Origin: Neoarius graeffei
Taxonomy: Eukaryota; Chordata; Actinopteri; Siluriformes; Ariidae
Reading direction: 5' to 3'
Length of the DNA: 64,000 nucleotides
Assembly: GCF_027579695.1 (NCBI RefSeq)
Contig: NC_083571.1
Coordinates: forward strand, 73,885,279-73,949,278
Numbering within the stretch: position 1 is the stretch's first letter; each line of letters opens with the position of its first letter. The notes under the pieces are model-generated. The model saw only the letters and a program-made list of their open reading frames with translations. It had not been told where the DNA came from and ran no database searches. Of the stretch, positions 9,941-21,945 are shown one piece after another. A program made the position numbers and the translations under genes.

Positions 9941-10410
9941 CATGCTCTCCCACATCCACATCACTGAATGCTCTCTCACACCACAGACATGCATAGACCC
10001 CAACTACCTCATGCCCCTTCACATTACCCCACTCATAGCTCACTTCTCATTGACACACACAAAGTTCATGGTGCCCATCGCATCCAGTATAGTCCATGTT
10101 GTCCCACATACTCCATCTCCCTTTCACAGAGAGCCCATGTCCAGGCCAACCACCACGGCAGTGTACCCTCACTCACACACACACAGTACAGTCGCACAAC
10201 TCAAACTGCAATTTATTTATTAAATTATTCAATATTAACCCCATAATACGCGCCGTTCCACCAGTGGAACGCTTTACTATTTGCTGAAAACCTGTTACTA
10301 TAGTACTACAATACTATGACATTAAAGAGTCTTTAGTCATATATTACGACTTGGTCATTGTCATTCCGATAACAACAAACTTATAACAGGGGCCATGTCT
10401 TAATGGGTTA

Positions 10411-10869
10411 AGATGCCACAGAAGTCCACAAAAGAAAGGTCGTAAGCCTACAGGGACAGTATAAAAGAAGACCCTGTGAAATATGAAGAGCGACTGAAAA
10501 GAGACCGGGAGAGATACCAGAGAAAAAAAGAGAGGGGTGTGGTAAAACCGACTGGAGAATTAACAAAAAGAGAACAATGCAAAAAAAGGAGACAAAGAAG
10601 AAACTATATGAAAAAATATCGGGAGAAGATTAAGAATGCTCTTGGGGTACAGGCCTACCTTGCAACCACAACCCCACCAAACTCCAGAATCTGTTCCACC
10701 GGAACCTGTCCCTCCACCTCCCACACCACCCTTACCATTACCCTCTGGCCAACCTGTGACGCAAAAACAAAGAGGAAGAAAAAAGGTCCTAAGAAACCGT
10801 TCAAAAGTGTATGCAGCATTATATGAAAGAACACACACACACACACACACACACACGCTCCTCACTTAG
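10411..10869 (+). pseudogene. decayed basic (Lys/Arg-rich) element protein
   Basis: An ATG at 10411 opens MPQKSTKERS, and after an interruption a highly charged helix follows (VKYEERLKRDRERYQRKKER, then GELTKREQ and YMKKYREKIKN). A proline-rich part lies in another frame at about 10640-10830. Proteins of this N-terminal type (MP-K-S-x-E-R and RDRERY repeats) occur widely as uncharacterised repeat-associated proteins in fish and invertebrates. The role is unknown; DNA binding is a guess from the charge. The copy is decayed. Confidence 0.45.
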
Positions 10870-11715
10870 CTCAGAAAACTGTGAGTAATCAGAATGTTTC
10901 AATATCTCATCCAAATGTCTTCAGGTTTACTTGATTGCAAGTTCACATGATGGCTGTGTTGTGACGTTTTCTTTCTTTATTGTGAGTACTGTTCCCAGCC
11001 CAATGACTTGTGTTCTCATCGTGACAACTCCAGCCGCCGCCTTATTTTGTTTGTTTGTTTGTTTTTAGTGTTCCTGATTAACCATTCACATGCCAACAAT
11101 GGTCATGCTCTCTTGGCCAACAATGGTCATGCTCTCAGGACAAACCTCCCTCTCTGTGTGTTCAGAATACTTTTCATGATACTGTCAAGACTGTTTGTGA
11201 ACAGTTTCAAAATACTGTTCATGTTGTATGCAATATATGATATGAAATGTATATGAAGTTGTCTTTTTAAAAAGAAAGGTTCAAACATAGTAAATGAATT
11301 TGTTGAATGGAATTGGGTGCTTCATGAAGTTTTAAAATAAAAAGTTTTGTTTTTCTATGGGGTCCATTTATTGTAATTTCCACAACAACCAGTAATTTCC
11401 ACTACGCCTAGTAATTTCCACCACCCCATTTCTTTTTAAACAAATAGTTACAAAACTCTAATCACTCATTAAAAACATCTGCATAATTTGAGGTAATGTT
11501 CCACTTCAAGTAAAAACACAAGTAGTTACTCCTTGAAGTGTATCTAACCATTCCAATGTTATATCTCAGGTTGTGGTGGACGTAAGATTCGTGTTTGGTC
11601 CTCATCACAATTAATTTTCCTAATCCATAAATTCATGGGAATTACAATATAGGCATAAACTGCTAAAACTATATATGAAATTGGTCTTCCAGTGAAAAGA
11701 AATGATGTGTATCAT

Positions 11716-12076
11716 CTCATCTCATTATCTCTAGCCGCTTTATCCTTCTACAGGGTCGCAGGCAAGCTGGAGCCTATCCCAGCCGACTATGGGCGAAAGG
11801 CGGGGTACACCCTGGACAAGTCGCCAGGTCATCACAGGGCTGACACATAGACACAGACAACCATTCACACTCACATTCAATTTAGAGTCACCAGTTAACC
11901 TAACCTGCATGTCTTTGGACTGTGGGGGAAACCGGAGCACCCAGAGGAAACCCACGCGGACACGGGGAGAACATGCAAACTCCGCACAGAAAGGCCCTCG
12001 CCGGCCCCGGGGCTCGAACCCAGGACCTTCTTGCTGTGAGGCGACAGCGCTAACCACTACACCACCGTGCCGCCCA
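11716..12076 (-). repeat. SINE family A
   Basis: Full-length minus-strand copy flanked by ATGTGTATCAT (11705-11715 and 12077-12087). Confidence 0.92.
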
Positions 12077-12327
12077 ATGTGTATCATACTATTTTAAAAT
12101 AAATGACAAATATTTACATGTGATGGAAATTACATTTGTGCAAGGGGAGTCGGGAAATCTGTTAAAAATCACCAACTTGTCTTAGAATATCAGTGTGTTC
12201 TCTTATGAACCATCGAACTAGACTAGTTGTGTTTACCTATCCCAGTGTGACAATTTATATTTTCACACTTTTTTCCCCTTCAAGTTCACAAGGCCAATAG
12301 TGCCCATAGTTAAAGAATCACCCATAA

Positions 12328-13254
12328 ATATTTCTCACCAACGTTCTGTGTGAGAATGCAGCCAGAGACACTTCTATAGCCTTAGAAGGACTTTGATGTA
12401 GCACATTCTATGTACTATCTACGTCCACTAGTCTACATCCAATCCAATCCATATTAAAGTCGAATGATGTTCTTGAATATGCGAAGGAAATCAGGAAAAA
12501 CATCTATCTTTGGTCAACTGAGGCAAGTCATAGACCTAGTTTACCCAGTACCCCTTAGGTATTTTAAACCACCAAAATCGAGCATTGGCCTAAATTAATC
12601 ACTAACAATAAACATTAATCTCATTAAGTATTATTTAAACAAAAAAAGTCGATGTAACTGTAAGACTAATATGAATGTGTGTAATGTAATGCAGAAACTG
12701 AATTCATAAACTAGTAAATAAGAATGACGCAAACCATTCTCCATTTTCTCTTCTCATGTTGCATTCAGCCATGCATCGTATAGCCTAACTTTTTTTTCTA
12801 ATTGAAGTATATAAAACAGGCACAATCTAACAAATCCACAAAAATCAGGATAACAGATGAAGAAAATACATGGATGTAGACAAAAATAAATTAAGCAGAA
12901 TAACTAGGCCTATAAAATTAATAAAACAAACAGGATAAATAAAAAGATAAATAAATAAAAGACAAATAAAAAATAAATAACCTCAGCAATGCAGATGTTA
13001 GAGATGCATCGTAGCCTAACATAGCCTACAGAATATTATGCATGTGTGCCACCTACTGGTGGATGTAGGATTCAGAACACAGCAGATGATTGCAGAGTTA
13101 TAATCTGATTCAACCATACATAGCCGAGTACCAGACAGAAGATTTTTCACCTCCAGCACTGACAGTCTCATGTTGCCATTTAGAAGTTGTTTGCATTGTT
13201 GTTCGATTTACAAATAGTATACTGGTCTTTAGCTGCATATTTTTACTTGACAAG
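12328..13254. other. no gene recognised; interior of outer composite
   Basis: A/T-rich sequence with A-rich low-complexity runs at about 12820-12990. No motif-bearing reading frame was seen. It should be internal sequence of the GGGGTGGGCG composite. Confidence 0.5.
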
Positions 13255-14394
13255 CAGTGGCGGCTGGTAGTCTTTCAAACAGGGGAGGCTGGTCGGTTAC
13301 GATATTTCCAGATTTTAAAAGAAAAAACATCAATTTTGCCCATACTCTTGCCTCTGATCTGGCTGATTGTTGGCAGGGTCACAAACTGTGAAATAACAGG
13401 TTCTTTTGGCCCATTAGCCTACTGTCCAATATACATGATGGTGGTGTTGGGGGGGGGGGTGTTTATATTTTAACATTTTATATTTTAAAATTGTGGCATG
13501 TTGTTTAAAAATTGATCATTATTGAAAGCAGCTCTTTGTCAGGAACCTCAGCAGTAGAGCTGGGTGCCACACATTTCATTCAATGACACTTTCCCTATAT
13601 TTTACTTATTTTGACTGAGAAATGTTTTATTGACAATTTTGATAACCCTTCACTTTTAATCCAGGTTTGTAGTGTGAAATGTTCTCGGCTGTGTTTTTGT
13701 TTAAAAATGTTTTCCAAATTGTAGCTGTGTTTAATTCATATCCAGAAAAATATATATTCCAATATAATATACTCAGCATAAACATTTTAAATAGATTCTA
13801 TATTTTTGGTCCATCCATGACATATTACTAAAGTAGCCTATTTACTGTTGTTGATGTGGGTCACTTGCTGTTAGCCAATTCACTTTCTCGTACCAGGAGA
13901 GCTGAAAGGAACGAGTATTATTCCCTACCTTTCTCACCAAGTCAATTTGAGGCGTTGGTCTACCCTGCTCTTTAATTTTTTCCTCAAAAGGAAGACTGGC
14001 AAATGGCTTTGCCAAAATTAAATCAGCAATGCTTGGCATCCGTGCGCAGCTTTCTTGCTAGCTGACTAGCCCCCTCAAGTTCAAGTTCAGTCACTCAAAT
14101 AAACGACATTTCTGGAACTAACATAGCAAACTTGACAACACTATATTTACACTTTATTTACAATGAAAATATATACAAACTAAAAAAGCTGGTAGAAACC
14201 GTATGTAATGAATGAAATCGAAATGTAAGCTGATCTCTTACAATACACCACACCACTTGCGAATCCGCATGGGACTGAACTGAAATTCACCGCTGCCTGT
14301 CTATAGTTGAAACGAGCTGTCAATCAAAGAAAATATCCGGCCGCTTTCACCAATCACCAGTCTCCTTGCAGAAACTGCCATGCCCCTCCCATGT

Positions 14395-14615
14395 GAGGCT
14401 GGGAGTCCGTAGGCGGGCATTTTCGCAGTATTTGTCCAATAATCGTCTTGCATTTTGAGATTGAAAAGCGCATAGCTCAAAATGCCATTGAAGTCCACTG
14501 AGGCTGGGAGTCCGTGAGACTCCGTGGGCGGGTGTTTTCACAGTATTTGTCCAATAATCGTCTTGCATTTTGAGATTGAAAAGCGCAGAGCTCCCAAATG
14601 CCATTGAAGTCCACT
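14395..14615. repeat. tandem duplication, 105-116-bp unit
   Basis: Two copies of a unit starting GAGGCTGGGAGTCCGT and sharing TTTGTCCAATAATCGTCTTG and AATGCCATTGAAGTCCACT; the second copy is slightly longer. Confidence 0.85.
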
Positions 14616-14842
14616 GAGGCTGGGCTGCATCGCGCTGTTACGAGGGGGAAAAACTCACACACACATTAAAGTTATAAGGGAATGATTTCGCACTGTAGTT
14701 GGGTTGAGCACATATATTTCTATGATTCTGGATCTGACATAGCAATGTTATAAGGTCGGCTATAACATAAGCCTAGCGCAATTCATCCTACACGATGTTC
14801 GTCATTTTTAGAGGAGGCTGAGCCTCCCTCGTTGTCTTAGAG

Positions 14843-14988
14843 CAGGGGTTCTCAACCTTTTGCAACCTGGGCCCCACCAAAGCTGGTTCATTGCAGTTGG
14901 GGGCCCCTCTTCTCGCCCCGCCCCCATCCCCCCCCAAACACACTCACCCGCAGTGACCCCACCCGATCTACAGCACCTTATATCGACC

Positions 14989-15037
<49 letters not shown>

Positions 15038-15048
15038 CCCTGGGCTAG

Positions 15049-15082
<34 letters not shown>

Positions 15083-15646
15083 GTAGTAGTAGTAGTAGTA
15101 GCAGTAGCAGCAGTAGTAGCATTATCCATAGTAGACTAGCAGTAAGAAAACAACAAAAACAACAAATTATTTGGGTAGAGCTGAAATGGGGAAAGCAAAA
15201 ATACAGTGTGGGGTAGTAGTCTTTAAAAAGACTGTTTGGGTTTTGCGCTGTATCGATGGATTGATGATAGTAGACTAGCGAGAGTCGGCACGAGTTAACT
15301 CGGCAAGAAACCAGACTAGTGTGTGTGTGGCAAGCACTCACACAGTGGCCACGGTATGCAGACTCACTCACGTGACGTTGCGTCATGTTCGCGTCACGGG
15401 CTTAAAATAACCTACACACAAGATTTTATGATAGATTGATGATAGATTTTATAATAGTATTGATTTGTATGTAATAGTCCAATGTCCTGCATTTTGACAT
15501 GGGTAAATGTGTTGCATCTGCTTAGCTACTATAGCCTGTTAGCCCCAGATTTTTTTTTTCCTCCATACATGAAGCCTACTCGCGACCCCCCTGGAGTACC
15601 TCCGTGCCCCACCAGGGGGGCGCGCCCCCCCGGTTGAGAACCACTG
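14843..15646 (+). mobile_element. hAT MITE (CAGGGGTTCTCAACC ends)
   Basis: An 804-bp element with ends CAGGGGTTCTCAACC and GGTTGAGAACCACTG and an exact 8-bp duplication TCTTAGAG (14835-14842 and 15647-15654). It contains a (GATA)n run (about 14990-15037) and an (ATT)n/(AGT)n run (15049-15120). Confidence 0.92.
14990..15120. repeat. (GATA)n and (ATT)n/(AGT)n microsatellites
   Basis: Two simple-repeat runs inside the hAT MITE: TAGA units to about 15037, then ATT and AGT units from about 15049. Confidence 0.9.
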
Positions 15647-15881
15647 TCTTAGAGCAATCGCCCGTGTTACAAGATAGACATCAAGTACATTTTGGGTGGT
15701 TTTAAGTGCATTTTGGCGGGATTTGAACATATTTTGGGCTGGAAAACGTCAGCAGTATCTGGCAACACTGTTTACACAGACAGATTTAGAGAGAAACTAC
15801 GCTCGCATGAGTAAATTCGAGTAATTTACTGGACGCATTGAAGAGAAACTGCGACAAAAGTATCGATTTCATCACGCTAGT

Positions 15882-16845
15882 CAGGCCCAGCGCCGTGGGG
15901 GGACGAAAGGGGGTGTCGCCCCTCGTGGCTACAGCCCCGCCCCCTAAACGGAGACTCAGATCACTTAATTGCTTTCTTATGAAAATATAATGTATTATAG
16001 ATGTATTAATAATTTGCATTTTTCAAATACGAAATATTAAGTGGTTGCGCATTGCACAAAAATACATTTCACATAAATCACTACTAAAACTGGCACGGTA
16101 GAACAAATCTGATTGGTTGTTATGATTCTTACGTTGCACATTGTTACTCTTTCATTGCTGATGCTGTACACGCAGGCAAAGGGTTTTGAGAGTGTTGGCG
16201 GTTAGCTCGTAGTTTGCTGCTGACTGTGTGTTAGATGGCATCAAAATGGATATAAGAAAAGGGATTGTGTCAAAACACGTTACCCCCCATGCAGCGGGGG
16301 TGAAAATTCATCACTTCACAGTGTTTTGTCCCCTACATGCCTAAACTGGGATCGCGGATTAAGTGGTTAGCGTTGACTCGGTGCGAGTCAGGAAGGCTAT
16401 TACTGGTGCAGCCACAGGGTCTGTTGATTTTTTTAAATTATGATTTTGGCTGCCGAGCCAAGTACCTTAGACTTGCATTGACATTTTGTTTTCATGCCGC
16501 GGAGCTATTTGTATGTATTTTAAATTTAAAGGACTTGCCTGTAGGTTTGTGTGTGTTGTTTTATGTTTGGCATCTTTCCGGTTGTAACGCGTGTCTGTGA
16601 GAAAATTGGAGGGGAGGGTTAACAGGTGGGCAAGGGTGTTGATAAAGCGCAACTGCCCTGGTAATATGTCACATGATTTTCCCGTACTAAAGCAACCTTC
16701 GGGGCCGTGGTTTTGTGGTTGGCGCAGTTAATTGTTTGAAACACGTTGTCAGACCGCCATCACTACTACACACTATATGAAAAATATTTGCCCCCTTGCG
16801 ATTTCTAATTGCCCCTTTAGTAAACTGTTCCTGGCGCCGGGCCTG
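15882..16845 (+). mobile_element. hAT element (CAGGCCCAGCGCC ends)
   Basis: A 964-bp element with ends CAGGCCCAGCGCC and GGCGCCGGGCCTG and an exact 8-bp duplication ACGCTAGT (15874-15881 and 16846-16853). Around 16234 it encodes a short start MASKMDIRKGIVSKHVTPHA, in the style of a hAT transposase N-terminus. It is non-autonomous. Confidence 0.9.
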
Positions 16846-16929
16846 ACGCTAGTATCGATTTGATTCTGATACTCAATTTGGTATCGATACTATCGATACT
16901 CAGATTGATACGCCCACCCCATTTTACAG

Positions 16930-17312
16930 GAAATAGTTTAAACATGGCTATAGACTGCACTCAGCTCATTCCCCCTTTAACTGCCATAAAAGGCATTGAT
17001 GTTTTATTTTGTAATTTTTGATGTAATTTGATGTGTTTTGTATTTAATTTATTTTTTGTGCTAATCTGTTTAAATAGGTAGGAACCTTGTTCATGGACTG
17101 TGTTGCGTAGGGACACTTTAGTGGTCGCAATATTTAAAACCATGAAGCACAAGAGGTTTTGGCTCCACTTGGGAGATAAAGTTTAAGTTTCTTCAAGAAG
17201 TTTCCTTTTTTGTCCCTTTTGCATTGTCCATTTCCCTGGAGGTTTTTTTTTTGTTTGCCCGTTTTCACCCTTCTTGGTTTTGCGCAGCCAGCGAGATACG
17301 TTTATTAACGTT
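16930..17312. other. no gene recognised
   Basis: A/T-rich flank between the outer composite and the Gmr1-type element. The segment continues after 22260, so 16930-17312 and 22261-22732 were contiguous before that insertion. No coding motif was seen. Confidence 0.4.
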
Positions 17313-17624
17313 TGTAGAGGTCAGAGCAGGTGGGTGGAGCACAGAAGTACGGCAGGACAGAACTGAGTTCAAAAAAACTATTTATTGTGTTCCTTTTCAG
17401 TTACACACACTCCCAGTCACCCAGAGACACACACACACAAGTCGTCTGGTGCAGGAGAGAGCTCACTTCCTCTGCTCTCTCTCTCTCCTTATATAGGGCA
17501 TGGTTGCTGGGAAGACACACAAACACAGGTTAATTGCTCTCAGGTGAAGTGATTCTGTCACTTACCTTCCCTGACTCCGCCCTCCTGTCACAGACCGGCG
17601 CTTGACCACGCCCCCGCTGCCACA
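17313..17624 (-). repeat. 3' LTR of the Gmr1-type element
   Basis: 312-bp partner of the 5' LTR, preceded by ACGTT (17308-17312). A purine-rich tract (minus strand, GGCGGTGGGGGTA) lies just inside it. Confidence 0.93.
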
Positions 17625-17629
17625 TACCC

Positions 17630-20600
17630 CCACCGCCCGACTCAGGCCGGGCGCCCGTCCGGCCTGCAGCCGACTCCCCCCCCCTTGACGGGAGAGGAAG
17701 TCCGCCACGACCATCTGCGCCCCCGGCCTGTGGACCACCTTGAAGTTGAAGGGTTGGAGTGCCAGGTACCAACGGGTGATCCGCGCGTTGGCATCCTTCA
17801 TGCGATGGAGCCACTGGAGGGGCGCGTGGTCTGAACAGAGGGTGAAACGGCGCCCCAGCAGGTAGTAACGGAGGGCGAGGACCGCCCACTTGATCGCCAG
17901 GCACTCCTTCTCAATCGTGCTGTAGCGCCCCTCACGCACTGACAGCTTCCGACTGATGTACAGGACCGGGCGGTCTTCCCCCTCCACCTGCTGGGACAAA
18001 ACGGCCCCCAGCCCTCTGTCCGACGCATCCGTCTGTAACGTAAAAGGGAGAGAGAAGTCAGGGGAGTGTAAAAGTGGCCCCCCACACAGTGCAGCCTTTA
18101 CCTCAGAGAAAGCCCGCTGACACTGCTCCGTCCACTGGACCGGATCTGGCGCCCCCTTTTTAGTGAGGTCAGTCAGCGGGCTGGTGACGTCCGAATAATT
18201 AGGTATAAACCTACGATAGTAGCCAGCCAGCCCCAGGAACTGTCTCACCCCCTTTTTGGTCTTGGGCCTCGGGCAGGCCGCAATCGCTGCTGTCTTATTA
18301 ATTTGGGGACGCACCTGCCTGTTGCCCAAGTGGAAGCCCAGATACCGTACTTCCACCCGCCCAATCGCACACTTCTTTGGGTTGGCAGTGAGTCCCGCCC
18401 GCCTCAGCGACCTAAGGACGGCCCTCAGGTGTTGCAGGTGCCGCTGCCAGTCATTACTATAAATGATAATATCATCTAAATATGCAGCCGCATAGGTGGC
18501 GTGGGGCCGGAGGACCCTGTCCATCAGCCGCTGAAATGTAGCGGGCGCCCCAAACAGCCCAAACGGAAGTGTGACGAACTGGTGTAAGCCGAACGGTGTG
18601 GAAAAGGCCGTTTTCTCCCGGGATAATGGAGTCAAGGGGATCTGCCAATATCCCTTCGTCAAATCCAGTGTCGAGTAAAAGCGAGCTGTGCCTAGTCGAT
18701 CGAGCAGCTCATCAATACGAGGCATTGGGTACGTGTCGAATTTAGACACCGCGTTGACTTTTCTATAGTCCACACAGAACCGGACCGAGACGTCGGCCTT
18801 GGGAACCAAGACCACCGGGCTGCTCCAGTCACTGTGGGACTCCTCGACGATGCCCATTTCGAGCATGGCCTGAAGTTCTTCCCGAACCACCTTTTTTTTG
18901 TGTTCGGGTAGCCTGTAAGGGCGGCTACGCACTACCACCCCCGGGGGCGTCTCTATGTGGTGTTCTATGAGGTTAGTGCGACCGGGCAGGGGCGAGAACA
19001 CGTCCGAAAACTCGGCCTGCAACTGGGCGACCTCCGTGAGTTGGGTCGGGGAGAGGTGGTCTCCACAGGGGACCGGAGAGGTACGTGATGCCAATGTCCC
19101 TTTTTGAACCTCCGGCCCCAGCTCCGCCTTCTCCGGAACTACCGACACCAACGCCACGGGAACCTCCTCGTTCCAGAGTTTTAGCAGATTGAGGTGGTAG
19201 ATCTGTAGCGCCCCACCCCTGTCTGTTCGCCTCACCTCATATTCGACGTCCCCGACTCGCCGTGTGACCTCAAAGGGCCCTTGCCACTTGGCGATCAATT
19301 TGGAGCTTGACGTGGGCAACAGTACGAGTACTTTATCTCCCGGTGTGAACTCTCTAAGGCGCGTACCCTTGTTGTACAGGCGGGCTTGCCATTCCTGGGC
19401 CTGCCGCAAATTCTCCTGAGTTAGGTGGGTGAGCGTGTGGAGTTTTGCGCGCAGGTCCATAACGTACTGAATTTCGTTCTTACTTTGTGAAGGTCCCTCC
19501 TCCCAATTTTCCCGCAGCACGTCCAGGATGCCGCGCGGCTTACGCCCATATAATAATTCGAACGGGGAGAACCCCGTGGAGGCTTGGGGGACCTCTCGCA
19601 CTGAGAACAGCAAGGGTTCGAGCCACTTATCCCAATTACGTGCGTCCTCACTTACGAATTTCTTAATAATATTCTTGAGGGTGCAGTTGAACAGTTCCAC
19701 TAAACCGTCCGTTTGTGGGTGATATACGCTGGTGCAGATCGGCTTAATCCCCAATAACCCATACAGCTCGCGCAGTGTTCGTGACATAAACGTAGTGCCT
19801 TGGTCAGTCAGAATCTCTTTCGGGATTCCAACTCAGGAGATGACACGGAAGAGTGCCTCTGCAATACTGCGTGCTGAGATATTGCGCAGAGGCACTGCTT
19901 CCGGGTATCACGTTGCATAGTCCACCAGAACTAATATAAAGCGGTACCCTCGTGCTGACCGATCTAATGGCCTGACGAGATCCATCCCAATTCTCTCAAA
20001 CGGGGTCTTGATTAACGGTAGAGGGCGCAAAGGCGCCTTTGGAATGGCCACTGGGTTTACTAACTGGCATTCGTGGCATGCCGTACACCACCTACGGACA
20101 TCGGCGCGAATCCCCGGCCAATAGAATCGGGCCATTATTCGGGCTAGTGTTTTATCCTGCCCCAAGTGTCCAGCCATGGGATTACAGTGAGCCGCCTGGA
20201 ATACCAATTCCCAGCGGCTCTTTGGAATCAAAAGCTGCGTGACTCGCTCTTTAGTTTGAGTGTCCTGCGTCACTCGGTATAATCTATCCTTCATAATCGT
20301 GAAGTAGGGGAAGGACGGGGTGGCGTTCGGCTGGAGTGTTTGACCATCGATTACTCTCACTTGGTCAAACGCATGCCGCAGAGTCTCGTCTCGCGACTGC
20401 TCTAATGGGAAATCCGCGAGGGATTCCCCAATAGAGAGAGGAGGAGCCGGCGGCTCCTCACTCTGACGCGGAGATGACGTAGACAGCTCTGTGACAGCTG
20501 CTCCCGCCAAAGCGACACCGGGACCTCCCCCTGTCAAATGGCAGGACCCACTCTCTACTAGGCGTGTCATTAAACCCTGAAATCCCGGCCAATCAGTCCC

Positions 20601-21000
20601 CAAAATTAAAGAGTGGGTAAGGCGAGGATTAACCGCCGCCTTCACTATAAATTTTTCCCCTCTGAAAATAATGTGGACTGACACCAAAGGGTAGCGGTGA
20701 ACATCCCTGTGCACACACAACACCCTCACCCCTTGTGCTCCCCCCAATGCCTCATTTTGAACCAGGCTTTGGCGAATTGAGGTCTGATTACAACCAGAAT
20801 CCACCAACGCCTGATATGTAGCCCCTTGGATACTCACCGGTATGCGATACGCTCCGGCCCGATCGAGGGCGGCCTCTGGCGCGTCGGGGATCCGAACCAC
20901 CACGCCCACTTCCATTGTCGTGCACTGCTGTTGAAGGTGGCCCGGCTCCCCGCAGCGCCAGCCAACCGGCCCGGGCTTTCCCTCTGCACCGGTGATCTGG
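17630..21000 (-). CDS. pol part: protease, integrase, RT, RNase H in Gmr1 order
   Basis: Rounded limits. The protease shows ALVDSGCNQTSIR. Integrase shows the zinc-binding HX-CxxC region (HCNPMAGHLGQDKT, CTACHECQ) and a catalytic core with HPQTDGLVE. Reverse transcriptase follows with VLVPKAD, LDLTKGYWQIPL, FGAPATFQRLMD and the YLDDIIIYS active site. RNase H shows LQTDASDRGLGAVLSQ. The order protease, integrase, RT, RNase H is the diagnostic feature. Confidence 0.8.
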
Positions 21001-21139
21001 GGTTCACTCACCTGAGGTGGGGGAGAGACAGACACAGAAGGGAGAAACGGGAGGGCACCGCGGGTGTGGCGGGCCGGCTGGGGTGGGGCCGGCCCCCGCC
21101 TCCGCGGTGGGGGAATGGGGCGAGGACGGGACACAGGAG

Positions 21140-21176
<37 letters not shown>

Positions 21177-21900
21177 AGAGAAGAGAAGATGCCCTCTGCC
21201 GTCCTGCCGCCGGGACAGCCGCCAAATGGTCCTCTGCCAGCTCGACTGCCTGATCCAGCGACGCCGGGCAGTGGCACCGGACCCACTCCGCAGTTCCTGC
21301 TGGCAAGCGAGTGACGAACTGTTCCAGCGCCACCTGGTCGAGGATTCCTTCGGCGTCGCGGTTGTTGGCCCTCAGCCACCGCCAGCAGGCGTCCCGGAGC
21401 TGCTGGCCAAACGCGAACGGCCGGCCGACTTCCTCCAAGCGCAGCGCGCGGAAGCGCTGGGCTGCTGTTCTGGAATGCGCCCCACGCGCTGGAGGACGGC
21501 CCGGCGGAGGTCCGCGTAGGCCAGCCGGCGGTTGGCGGGGAGCTGTAGCGCGGCCAGCTGTGCTTCTCCCGTGAGCAGGGGGAGGAGGCGCGCCGCGCGC
21601 TGCTCCATTGGCCACCCCGAGGCTTCGGCGACTTGCTCAAAGAGCGTGATGAACGCCTCGGGGTCATCCTGCGGGCCCATCTTGGTGACAGTGAGGGGAG
21701 ACGGGCCCGCGGCAGGAGCGCTGGTGGACCCCGCCGACGCGAGGAGGTGCCGGAACGCCTGTCGATCTTCTTGTTGGGCCAACACCAGGGCCTCGAACCG
21801 CTCTTCTTGCTCCTTTCTTAGGGTGAGTAGCGCCTGGTGCTGGCTTTGCTGGGCCATGGCAAGGGCGTGGACCAGTTCAGCAAACGGGGAGGACTCCATG
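21000..21900 (-). CDS. gag part of the Gmr1-type element
   Basis: Rounded limits. It begins MESSPFAELVHALAMAQQSQ, a Glu/Gln-rich helix, and continues through a capsid-like region (PFAFGQQLRDACWRWL, then VALEQFVTRLPAGTAEWVR). This is the SCAN-like capsid fold region seen in several vertebrate gypsy groups; family placement is by memory. A zinc knuckle (RCGEPGHLQQQC) follows at the Gag-Pol border. Confidence 0.65.
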
Positions 21901-21945
21901 GGGCTGAAAGGCTGCTGCGCTCCAGATCCCAGGTTTCGGCACCAC

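Larger units (their letters stand above)
7365..12323. mobile_element. 5-kb DNA transposon with GGGTGATTCTT inverted ends
   Basis: The left end GGGTGATTCTTAGACTAC and the right end (reverse complement) GGGTGATTCTTTAACTAT are imperfect inverted repeats of about 40 bp. They are flanked by ATAA on both sides (7361-7364 and 12324-12327). The interior holds a Lys/Arg-rich reading frame (10411-10869), many copies of GGTGGAAATTAC in both orientations, two SINEs and a second transposon (8152-9303). I cannot assign a superfamily; a 4-bp A/T target duplication would fit a Kolobok-type or unknown group. Confidence 0.65.
13255..15666 (+). mobile_element. hAT remnant (CAGTGGCGGCTGGT end), carries a second hAT
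   Basis: It opens CAGTGGCGGCTGGT after TTGACAAG and contains the facing GGCTGAGCCTCC motif of this fish hAT group near 14817. It closes around CGCCCGTG before TTACAAG, a weak match to the start flank. The right end is worn, so the boundary is approximate. Confidence 0.5.
6633..16921. mobile_element. outer hAT-like composite with GGGGTGGGCG ends
   Basis: The left end TAGGGGTGGGCGATAC and the right end (reverse complement) TGGGGTGGGCGTATC are inverted. They are flanked by TTTAACAG (6625-6632) and TTTTACAG (16922-16929), an 8-bp duplication with one mismatch. Both arms also contain a TGTTGCCAGAT/ATCTGGCAACA segment in inverted positions. Nearly all of the roughly 10.3 kb between the arms is later insertions, listed separately. 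The hAT assignment is inference from the 8-bp duplication. Confidence 0.55.

Noticed and set aside
9684-10223. 179-codon Thr/Ser/His/Pro-rich open frame
   Set aside because: Low-complexity C/A-rich tandem DNA; three frames are open at once.
13090-13473. 127-codon plus-strand frame (MQSYNLIQPYIAEY)
   Set aside because: It crosses the hAT left boundary at 13255 and shows no domain.
16930-17312. Possible solo LTR or promoter segment
   Set aside because: No paired end, primer site or target duplication could be found once the Gmr1-type insertion is discounted.
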